In this document: in pieces, positions 57,168-64,000 of the stretch | How the letters are laid out: every line of letters starts with the position of its first letter | Numbering within the stretch: the first letter of the stretch is position 1 | NCBI GenBank assembly: GCA_012103455.1 | Contig: WLWT01000001.1 | Location: 1,722,001-1,786,000, forward strand | DNA length: 64,000 nucleotides | Source of the DNA: Gammaproteobacteria bacterium | GTDB taxonomy: Bacteria; Pseudomonadota; Gammaproteobacteria; HK1 | Reading direction: 5' to 3' | The notes under the pieces: model-generated | What the model was told of the DNA's origin: nothing | Database searches by the model: none | What the model saw: the letters and a program-made list of their open reading frames with translations, nothing else | Translations under genes and position numbers: made by a program

Positions 57168-60080
57168 ATGATGCAATACATTCGCTGCCTTGCTGGTTTG
57201 CTGGTTCTAGTCTTGCCGCACCCGGTGCTAGCCGCGGTGACCATCGCGATCAGCCCCGTCGATGATCGGCAATACCGTTATGTACGGTTGGATAATGGGT
57301 TGAAAGTGGTTCTGGTGTCCGATCCCGGTACGCGGGTGGCGGCGGCGTCGCTGGATGTACACGTGGGTAGCGGTGCTGATCCGAAGGAGCGCCAGGGGCT
57401 TGCCCATTTTTTGGAGCACATGCTGTTTTTAGGCACCAAGTCATATCCACAACCGGGCGAATACGCCCAGTTCGTGACCGCCAATGCGGGCTCGCAAAAC
57501 GCCTACACCTCCTATGACCACACTAACTATCACTTCGAGGTACAGGCGGCGGCGCTGGCTGGAGCGTTGAGTCGATTCGCCCGCTTTTTCGATGAGCCTT
57601 TGTTCGATGCGAGATACGTGCAGCGCGAGCGCCAAGTGGTGCAGGCCGAATTTGCTTCGAAGCAAAAGAGCGATGCCATGCGCGGGCACGAGGCGTTCAA
57701 ACAAGCTCTGAACCCGCAGCATCCCATGACCCGGTTCTCCTCCGGCTCGCTGCACACCTTAAGAGATAGACCGGGTGATGCGGTGCGTGACGACTTGATT
57801 GCGTTTTTTCGCCAGCATTACCATGCCGGTAACATGAGTCTAGCTCTGATCGGCAGACAGTCTTTGGACCAGTTGGAGGCATTGGTACTAAAAGAATTCA
57901 GCGCCATACCAATGGGCAAGGCTAGGCAAGCACCGGATATTCCCTTGTTCCTGTCCAACGCGCTACCCGCGCGGTTGGACATGACCCCGGCCAAGGAACG
58001 CCGGCGTTTGACTTTAACCTTTCCCATGCCACCGCTTTTGCCGCGGTACAAGAGTAAACCGCTCTACTACGCCGCCAATATCCTGGGACATGAAGGGGTG
58101 GGTAGCTTGCTCTCTACTTTACGTTCCCTGGGGTTGGCCGAGGGTTTGAGTGCCGGCATCGCCCATTCCGATCGGCGCGAGGCCATGTTTGATGTATCCA
58201 TTGCTCTAACGCCGGCTGGGCTCAGCGGTATCGATCGCGTCATCGGCTTGGTTTTCCGCTACATTGATGTGATCCGGACTGAGCCGCGCGAGCGTTGGCG
58301 GTTCGAGGAGGCGCAACGCCTGGCCGCGCTCAACTTCAGGTTTATGGAGCGTGGTGGTGAAGGCGCTTTAGCTAGAGCGCTAGCACATAACTTGCACGCA
58401 TATCCGCCCGAGGATGTATTGCGCGGCCCTTATGCTTTCGATGAGTTCAATGCAGAGCACATAGAGGACACGCTAGAGCGGTTGACGCCCGATAATGTTT
58501 TGGTGCGGGTTATGGCGCCCGGTTTGAGCACCGATGCGGTGACGGCCCACTTTCGCACGCCTTACAAATTGCGTGCGATCACTGCACAAGAGCAGGCGGC
58601 GTGGGCGGCGGTGCGGGCGCCTGCCGCACTTGGCTTGCCGCAAGCCAATCCCTACATCGCCGAAGATTTGGCGCTGCTCGATGAGAACACCGGCGAGGCC
58701 TTGCCGGAGGTGCTCGAGCGGCACCCTGGTTTCACTTTGTGGCATGCGCCAGACGTTGGTTTCGCCCGTCCGTTGGCTAGTTTTTATGTCTCCGTACGCT
58801 CGCCTCTGGCCAATCGTTCGCCGCGCGAAGCCGCGCTTACTGCTTTGCTCGTATCGATGGTCAACGAGCAGTTGCGCGAACCGGTTTATCCGGCCGGCTT
58901 GGCCGGCTTGGACGTCAGTGTTTACCGGCACTTACGTGGTTTTTCATTCAGGGTCCACGGCTACAATGATAAGTTGGCGGTGCTGGTCGATGAGGTGCTG
59001 GAGGCTATTGCTGCCGTGGAGATGAAGCCGCGCCGGTTCGCTCGGGTTAAAGAGCGTTTGCGCAGGCACTTGGCTAACGCCCGCCTGGATGCACCTTATA
59101 CCCAGGCAATGGCTGAACTGCGTAATGTTTTATTGGAACCTCATTGGTCCAAGGCGCGCTTATTGGACGCGCTGGAAGACATCGAACTGACGGATCTGGA
59201 TCGCTTCTATGAGGCTTTTTTTTCTCGCATGGACTCGATCGCTTTAGCCCATGGCAATATAGACGCCGCTCAGGCAAGCGGCATTGGCCGCAGTGTGCAT
59301 GCGGCGTTGCTGGCTGGACGTGAGAGGGTCACCGTCCCTAGGGCTCATGTGGTGCGCCTGCATGCCGGTGAAGTGGCGGTCAGGGCGTTGCAGGTGGCGC
59401 ACGATGATGTCGCCGTGGTGCGCTATATCCAAGGGCGCGAGCGTAGCTATCGCGAGCGGGCGGCGGTTGCCATGTTGGCGCAACTGCTGCGCTCGCCGTT
59501 CTACAGCCGGCTGCGTACCGAAGAACAATTGGGTTACGCGGTATTTGCTGGTGCGCGCTCCGTGTTACGGGTACCCGGTCTGATGTTCGTAGTGCAATCG
59601 CCCACGGCCCCGTTGGCGCAACTGTCGGCCCGCATAGATGCGTTCATGGAATCGTTCGCCACTGATATCGCGGCGGTGGATCCGGCGCGCTTCAATCGGC
59701 AACGCGATGGATTGATAGAGCGTTTGCTGGAAGACGATAGGAACCTGCGTGACCGCACCAACCGATTCTGGCGTGCGCTTGATGATCCGAACATCGAATT
59801 CGATCGCAGACAAAAATTTGCCAAGGCGCTGCAGGCTACTGATCTTGCCGATGTGAGAGAGGTTTATCGTGAGCTGCTACGGGCACGCTCTACCGGTTCT
59901 GTATTGGTGACGGCGGCAGCCCCTGGGAACCCTACCGGGGGCATGAGGTCTTCCCTGGAGCCTGAATCTTTCAGGCAACCCAAGTCCCTTGAGGGGGTTC
60001 ACGGCCCGGTTGGCGCCAGTAGCCCCGCCATCATTGATGTGCCCGCGTTTAAGCGGGCTCATGATCTGTTCGCGCCGTAG
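57168..60080 (+). CDS. Periplasmic M16 zinc metalloprotease (pitrilysin/insulinase type)
   Basis: 970 aa. A signal peptide is visible (YIRCLAGLLVLVLPHPVLA, residues 4-22). The inverted zinc motif HFLEH is at 80-84, with the family's AQFVTANAGSQNAYTSYDHT and the downstream glutamate in ERQVVQAEF. A second half without the zinc motif follows, with RLRTEEQLGYAVFAGARSVL, typical of the substrate-clamping half. Length and layout match protease III (PtrA), which degrades small peptides in the periplasm. The gap after serB (57001-57167) shows no gene. Confidence 0.92.
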   Translation: MMQYIRCLAGLLVLVLPHPVLAAVTIAISPVDDRQYRYVRLDNGLKVVLVSDPGTRVAAASLDVHVGSGADPKERQGLAHFLEHMLFLGTKSYPQPGEYAQFVTANAGSQNAYTSYDHTNYHFEVQAAALAGALSRFARFFDEPLFDARYVQRERQVVQAEFASKQKSDAMRGHEAFKQALNPQHPMTRFSSGSLHTLRDRPGDAVRDDLIAFFRQHYHAGNMSLALIGRQSLDQLEALVLKEFSAIPMGKARQAPDIPLFLSNALPARLDMTPAKERRRLTLTFPMPPLLPRYKSKPLYYAANILGHEGVGSLLSTLRSLGLAEGLSAGIAHSDRREAMFDVSIALTPAGLSGIDRVIGLVFRYIDVIRTEPRERWRFEEAQRLAALNFRFMERGGEGALARALAHNLHAYPPEDVLRGPYAFDEFNAEHIEDTLERLTPDNVLVRVMAPGLSTDAVTAHFRTPYKLRAITAQEQAAWAAVRAPAALGLPQANPYIAEDLALLDENTGEALPEVLERHPGFTLWHAPDVGFARPLASFYVSVRSPLANRSPREAALTALLVSMVNEQLREPVYPAGLAGLDVSVYRHLRGFSFRVHGYNDKLAVLVDEVLEAIAAVEMKPRRFARVKERLRRHLANARLDAPYTQAMAELRNVLLEPHWSKARLLDALEDIELTDLDRFYEAFFSRMDSIALAHGNIDAAQASGIGRSVHAALLAGRERVTVPRAHVVRLHAGEVAVRALQVAHDDVAVVRYIQGRERSYRERAAVAMLAQLLRSPFYSRLRTEEQLGYAVFAGARSVLRVPGLMFVVQSPTAPLAQLSARIDAFMESFATDIAAVDPARFNRQRDGLIERLLEDDRNLRDRTNRFWRALDDPNIEFDRRQKFAKALQATDLADVREVYRELLRARSTGSVLVTAAAPGNPTGGMRSSLEPESFRQPKSLEGVHGPVGASSPAIIDVPAFKRAHDLFAP

Positions 60081-60126
60081 TCACGGCTGACGCTGAACGG
60101 GTGTTCGTCTGGTAGGAGATATATCT

Positions 60127-61455
60127 GTGACATACAACGGATATGTGTTGGAGCAAGCGAGCGTATCGGGCGTACTAACGAAAACGCTGGGGCGCCGTAG
60201 AGTGCCGCGGCGTTCTATCACTGCATGGGGCGGCGCTATTTTGCTGTTTGGAGCAATCGCGAGCAGCGCTTTCGCCCAATTCAAAGACGATCGCTTCGAG
60301 ACAGTGCAGGTGGTGCAGGCGGCGGATGTATTGCCGGCGTACCTCTACCGCTCCGCCCACTATCGTGTACTGGATGATGTCCGGGTGCGGGAGAACACTT
60401 TTATCTTTCAGGTTGAAGGCGGCGAATCTTCGTTTACCGTCGCTTCTACGCCGCTGCTTCGCACCCGCTTGAAGGAACTGACGGTACTGGCACAAGCGGT
60501 GGCGCAGTTCAATGTGCGCAATGAAGCGCTGGGCGCGCAATTGCGCGGCACCCTCAATGTGCGAGGCCGTAGCTTCGGGGCGATTATCGCTTCGCCGCTT
60601 AGCACCGCCGCCAATCTCGCCGGTCAGCTAAGCCGCAACGTACAAGAGACGCTAGGGGCCGAAGTCGAGCGCGAGCAGGTGTCTAGACCGCCACCTGGTA
60701 TCGATAAAAGCGATCCCGTAGCGGCGGCCCATCGGCGTAATATCGCCAGCCAGCTATCACTGGATGTTTATTCGACCAATCCGCAGGTTCAACGCTTCTT
60801 GAATGCCGTGGTACGCGCCAGGGAAGCCGGGGACGTGGGCGCCGGCATCTCTTTGTTGACCACACCATTTCCCGCCGGTATGCAGGTCGCTGGCGGCGCC
60901 ATGGCGTCCAATGTCGATGCCTTGGTGCGCCAACTCTCCGCCGCTGAGGTCAACAGCGCGGTGACTGAGGAGTTGATGCGCATGGGTATTGGTGAGCCGG
61001 CCGTGCGCCGCTTTGTCAGCAATTCCGCCATGTCCCCGCGGCACCGGTTGACCATCGCCGCTCACCTTGATTTTCTGGGGCCGCTGGAGGGTCGGCAGGT
61101 GCTGATCGATGCGGCGAACGGCGCCAGGACCGAAACGGAAGCGCTGGCCTATCAGGAGATGGTGAGGATGTTCGCGCACTATCACGAAAGCCATCCGATC
61201 AGGGGATTTGTGGTCAGCGCTGGGCTGCCGGGTGCTTTGGACGGACGTGGCAATCTGGTGTTGGCGTTACCTGTCGATCTGGTGATCTGGGATGAGGCGA
61301 TGAAGGTGGCGGCGGGACGGTTGAGCGCGCTTAAGGCACGCCGTAAGTTGCGTAATATCATGCTCTTGACGATCGGCCAAGCGACCGCATTGACTAGGAG
61401 GGCACTCGGGCAGCAGGGTATAGAATTAGCTGAGCGCTATATGGAAAATAAGTAA
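60127..61455 (+). CDS. Exported protein of unknown function
   Basis: 442 aa from GTG 60127 with AGGAG about 10 nt upstream. A basic N-terminus and hydrophobic segment (AWGGAILLFGAIASSAFAQF, residues 33-52) indicate a signal peptide with a late cleavage after AFA. The mature part is helical without recognised motifs: FETVQVVQAADVLPAYLYRS near the start and RKLRNIMLLTIGQATALTRR near the end. It follows the M16 protease by 46 nt in the same direction, so a shared role in periplasmic processing is possible. Confidence 0.75.
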   Translation: MTYNGYVLEQASVSGVLTKTLGRRRVPRRSITAWGGAILLFGAIASSAFAQFKDDRFETVQVVQAADVLPAYLYRSAHYRVLDDVRVRENTFIFQVEGGESSFTVASTPLLRTRLKELTVLAQAVAQFNVRNEALGAQLRGTLNVRGRSFGAIIASPLSTAANLAGQLSRNVQETLGAEVEREQVSRPPPGIDKSDPVAAAHRRNIASQLSLDVYSTNPQVQRFLNAVVRAREAGDVGAGISLLTTPFPAGMQVAGGAMASNVDALVRQLSAAEVNSAVTEELMRMGIGEPAVRRFVSNSAMSPRHRLTIAAHLDFLGPLEGRQVLIDAANGARTETEALAYQEMVRMFAHYHESHPIRGFVVSAGLPGALDGRGNLVLALPVDLVIWDEAMKVAAGRLSALKARRKLRNIMLLTIGQATALTRRALGQQGIELAERYMENK

Positions 61456-61496
61456 AAACAATAGATTATAGAGAGAAAGTCTGAATTGAGATGAAA

Positions 61497-61525
61497 TTGG
61501 CAGTTTACCTAAGCAAGTCTATACT
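61497..61525 (+). promoter_or_regulatory. Sigma70-type promoter for the cold-shock gene
   Basis: TTGGCA at 61497-61502, an exact 17-bp spacer, and TATACT at 61520-61525. Transcription would start near 61532, giving a leader of about 75 nt before the ATG at 61608, long enough for a structured cold-shock leader. It is the best promoter match seen in the window. Confidence 0.75.
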
Positions 61526-61607
61526 GGACTATTGGTTGTCTGGGGACTGATGCTATGCGCGGCGGCGTGGCTTTACCCCGAAGCGATAAAAATGCAAGGA
61601 GATACAA

Positions 61608-61814
61608 ATGCGAACCGGTAAGCTGAAGTGGTTTGACACCGCCAAGGGGTACGGTTTTATAGAGCCAGCCGATGGGGGTGAAGATGTGTTCGTGCGTCAG
61701 GCCGCACTCAATGATGCGAATATCGATGATCCCAAGGAAGGTACCTCGTTGAATTTTTCGGTGGAACGCACACCTGACGGACTACAGGCCAAAAACCTCG
61801 CTTTGGTCGAGTGA
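61608..61814 (+). CDS. Cold-shock domain protein
   Basis: 68 aa, a single OB-fold. MRTGKLKWFDTAKGYGFIEP carries RNP1 (KGYGFIEP). RNP2 reads DVFVRQ where CspA-type proteins have DVFVHF, so the nucleic-acid-stacking His/Phe pair is replaced by Arg/Gln. AAGGAG precedes the ATG. It probably binds single-stranded RNA or DNA, perhaps with altered affinity. It is convergent with the FKBP gene. Confidence 0.93.
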   Translation: MRTGKLKWFDTAKGYGFIEPADGGEDVFVRQAALNDANIDDPKEGTSLNFSVERTPDGLQAKNLALVE

Positions 61815-61846
61815 CGTGATGCCTGTGCAGCGTGATGCTCACGCGG

Positions 61847-62533
61847 CTAATGGACTTGCAACAATTCTACTTCGAATATCAATGTTTCATTCGGGCTAAT
61901 AGTGCCCGCCCCTTTGTTGCCGTAGGCCAAGCCGGGCGGCAGCACGATTTCCCACTTCGCACCGGGACGCATGAGAGTGAGTGCCTCTTGCCAGCCGGGG
62001 ATGACTTGGCGCAAGGACAACTGCGCCGGCTGGCCGCGCTGATAAGAGGAGTCGAATTCCCTGCCGTCCAGATGGGTGCCTTTGTAGTGCACGGTGACGG
62101 TCTGACCGATGCCGGGTTGCCGGCCCTCGCCGGCGGCCAACTCCCGGTATAGCATGCCGCTTGCGGTGGTTTTAACGCCCTCGCGCGTAGCGTACTCGCC
62201 GCGAAATTTCTCTCCCGCCGCCGCGTTGGCGGCGCCGCTCGTTTTGCGCCGCTCTTCCAGTATGTTCAGAAATTTGCCCGACCAGAAGGTGATCTCTGCG
62301 ACATCCATGTTGGGGTCGCGTCCATGCATGGCGTCAGCTATACCTTTCATCATCATGTCCACATCAATGTCGTGTATTGCTTGTGGCAACTGCTTACGTA
62401 GATGGTTGCCGGTCTGCAGGCCGAGGATGTAGCTGAACTTTCGCGCTGCTCGAGTCTCGTCCGCTGGCTGTGAGGTTGCCGGAGTGGCGATCACGGCCAG
62501 CAAAACCAAGACAGCGCCTTGCAATGCTTTCAT
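61847..62533 (-). CDS. FKBP-type peptidyl-prolyl cis-trans isomerase, exported
   Basis: 228 aa from ATG 62533 with AAGAGGAAC upstream. Signal peptide: MKALQGAVLVLLAVIATPATS. The N-terminal dimerisation helices (ARKFSYILGLQTGNHLRKQL) are as in FkpA/Mip. The C-terminal FKBP domain has VTVHYKGTHLDGREFDSSYQ, VIPGWQEAL and PPGLAYGNKGAGTISPNETL, with the drug-binding-pocket aromatics. FkpA/Mip proteins fold periplasmic and outer-membrane proteins. It starts 13 nt after gatB, probably in the same transcript. Confidence 0.93.
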   Translation of the reverse strand: MKALQGAVLVLLAVIATPATSQPADETRAARKFSYILGLQTGNHLRKQLPQAIHDIDVDMMMKGIADAMHGRDPNMDVAEITFWSGKFLNILEERRKTSGAANAAAGEKFRGEYATREGVKTTASGMLYRELAAGEGRQPGIGQTVTVHYKGTHLDGREFDSSYQRGQPAQLSLRQVIPGWQEALTLMRPGAKWEIVLPPGLAYGNKGAGTISPNETLIFEVELLQVH

Positions 62534-62546
62534 CGATAAGTTCCTC

Positions 62547-63995
62547 TTATTCAGTTGTAGCCGCAAGCCGCGCGCGCAGTAGTTGATCGGCTTGTTTAGG
62601 GTTCGCTTTACCAGCGCTTCGCCGCATGATTTGTCCGACCAAGAAGCCGAGCACTTTGGTATTGCCGTCTCGATACTGCGCCACTTGTTCGGGGCAATCA
62701 GCCATGAGTTGCTCAATTAGAGCCTCCAAGGCCGATGGATCATTCACTTGCCGAAGGCCCTGTTCTTCGATCACCGCGTCAGGATCTGCCGGCTGCTCCC
62801 AAAGATGCTCGAATACCTGCTTGGCGATTTTTCCCGAGAGGGTGTCATCTTCTATGCGGGCCACTAATTTGCCTAGGAACTCGGCGGGTAGGCGAACGTC
62901 TTCGATCGGTCGGTTGGAGCGGTTCATGGCCGCCGCCAGTTCACCCATGACCCAATTGGCGCAGGTGCGGGCATGGCCACCGCTGCCCTCTACGCAGGCC
63001 TCATAATAATCAGCCAGTGGCCGGCTTGAGGTGAGGTGACGGGCGTTCGCGGTATTGAGCCCATATTGCTCTTTGAAACGTCGTGCACGGGGGTGGGGAA
63101 GTTCGGGCAGCGCGCTTCGTATAATCTCTATGTAATCGGCTTGCAGGGTGACCGGTAGCAGATCGGGGTCGGGAAAATATCTGTAGTCGTTGGCTTCTTC
63201 TTTGTCCCTAAGTAGTCGGGTCTCGTGAGCGTCAGGGTCGTAGAGCCGGGTTTGTTGTAGCACTTGGCCGCCACTTTCGATGAGGTCTATCTGACGCTCT
63301 ACCTCGTAGTCTATGGCCCGCTCTATGAAGCGGAATGAATTGAGGTTCTTGATTTCGGTGCGGGTGCCGAGTTTGCTTTGTCCCACTGGCCGTACCGAGA
63401 CGTTAGCATCGCATCTGAGCGATCCTTCTTGCATGTTGCCGTCGCAGATCTCCAGATAACGCACCAACATGTGGATGTAGCGCATGTATGCGGCCGCTTC
63501 TCCGGCATTGCTCATCTGCGGCTCGGACACGATTTCGATGAGTGGCGTACCGGCCCGGTTCAGGTCGATGCCGGACATGCCATGAAAGTCCTCGTGGAGG
63601 GATTTACCGGCGTCTTCTTCAAGATGAGCGCGGGTAATATCCACGCGCTTAGTGCTGCCGCCGTCGAGTTCTATATCTATATGGCCGCCGCGGACGATGG
63701 GCAGCTCGTACTGACTTATCTGATAACCTTTCGGCAAATCTGGATAGAAATAGTTTTTGCGGGCAAAAACACTCACCGGTGCGATGTGCGCGCCCACCGC
63801 CAGGCCAAACTTGACGGCCATCTGTATGGCTGCTTCATTGATCACTGGCAGTACCCCCGGCAAGCCCAGATCGATGGCGCACGCCCGGGAGTTGGGCGGG
63901 GCGCCGAAGGCGCACGATGCGCCGGAGAAAAGCTTGCTTGCGGTGGCGAGCTGGGCATGAATCTCGAGGCCGATAACGGTTTCATATTGGGCCAT
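62547..63995 (-). CDS. gatB: Aspartyl/glutamyl-tRNA amidotransferase subunit B
   Basis: 482 aa, complete at the window edge. GatB is the kinase/transamidation subunit of GatCAB, which converts Glu-tRNA(Gln) or Asp-tRNA(Asn) to the amidated form. The start [20 protein letters not shown] is diagnostic. Later come [34 protein letters not shown] and [13 protein letters not shown], and a C-terminal YqeY-like tail ending in [11 protein letters not shown]. gatA and gatC would lie beyond the right edge. Having GatCAB implies the genome may lack GlnRS or AsnRS. Confidence 0.97.
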   Translation of the reverse strand: MAQYETVIGLEIHAQLATASKLFSGASCAFGAPPNSRACAIDLGLPGVLPVINEAAIQMAVKFGLAVGAHIAPVSVFARKNYFYPDLPKGYQISQYELPIVRGGHIDIELDGGSTKRVDITRAHLEEDAGKSLHEDFHGMSGIDLNRAGTPLIEIVSEPQMSNAGEAAAYMRYIHMLVRYLEICDGNMQEGSLRCDANVSVRPVGQSKLGTRTEIKNLNSFRFIERAIDYEVERQIDLIESGGQVLQQTRLYDPDAHETRLLRDKEEANDYRYFPDPDLLPVTLQADYIEIIRSALPELPHPRARRFKEQYGLNTANARHLTSSRPLADYYEACVEGSGGHARTCANWVMGELAAAMNRSNRPIEDVRLPAEFLGKLVARIEDDTLSGKIAKQVFEHLWEQPADPDAVIEEQGLRQVNDPSALEALIEQLMADCPEQVAQYRDGNTKVLGFLVGQIMRRSAGKANPKQADQLLRARLAATTE

Positions 63996-64000
63996 GCTCC

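Overview
The window is a chromosomal segment of a proteobacterium, most likely a gammaproteobacterium. The evidence is the secE-nusG-rplKAJL-rpoBC, str, S10, spc and alpha clusters fused into one collinear block, the gamma/beta-type RpoB, RpoC and L7/L12 sequences, and a PA1571-like small protein. I cannot name a genus. GC content looks moderately high (mid-fifties percent by eye).

Positions 1-31003 hold the transcription/translation superoperon on the + strand: the secE 3' end, nusG, rplK, rplA, an L10-type leader, rplJ, rplL, rpoB, rpoC, a strong terminator, then rpsL, rpsG, fusA, tuf, rpsJ through rplO, secY, rpmJ, rpsM, rpsK, rpsD, rpoA and rplQ. The gene order is standard. What is unusual is the material between genes: two near-identical 140-bp MITE-like elements on either side of rpoA, and many short tandem duplications, mostly of 16 bp, at or just after stop codons.

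Positions 31045-34257 carry a DUF62 SAM hydrolase, apt and two unrecognised genes. Positions 34547-51192 are the accessory part. A 2346-aa membrane Ser/Thr kinase has acidic DxTxV repeats at its N-terminus, about 17 copies of an apparently undescribed 43-aa repeat, and a C-terminal FGE-sulfatase-like domain. It converges on a minus-strand operon encoding an FHA protein, an ExbD-coiled-coil-OmpA fusion, an ExbB/TolQ-type protein and a 1613-aa secreted TPR protein. Together these suggest a trans-envelope system in which phosphorylation (kinase to FHA) is linked to a proton-driven, peptidoglycan-anchored stator and large periplasmic repeat proteins. An 887-bp IS5-type element with a TAA target duplication has split the ExbD-OmpA gene. 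Removing it restores one 506-codon frame exactly, so the system is recently broken or runs on separate pieces here.

Positions 51200-64000 hold a decayed PDZ-encoding fragment, a tandem universal stress protein with a cytochrome P450, a YbhN-like membrane protein, two small proteins, serB, an M16 metalloprotease, an unrecognised exported protein, a cold-shock protein with its promoter, an FKBP-type prolyl isomerase and gatB.
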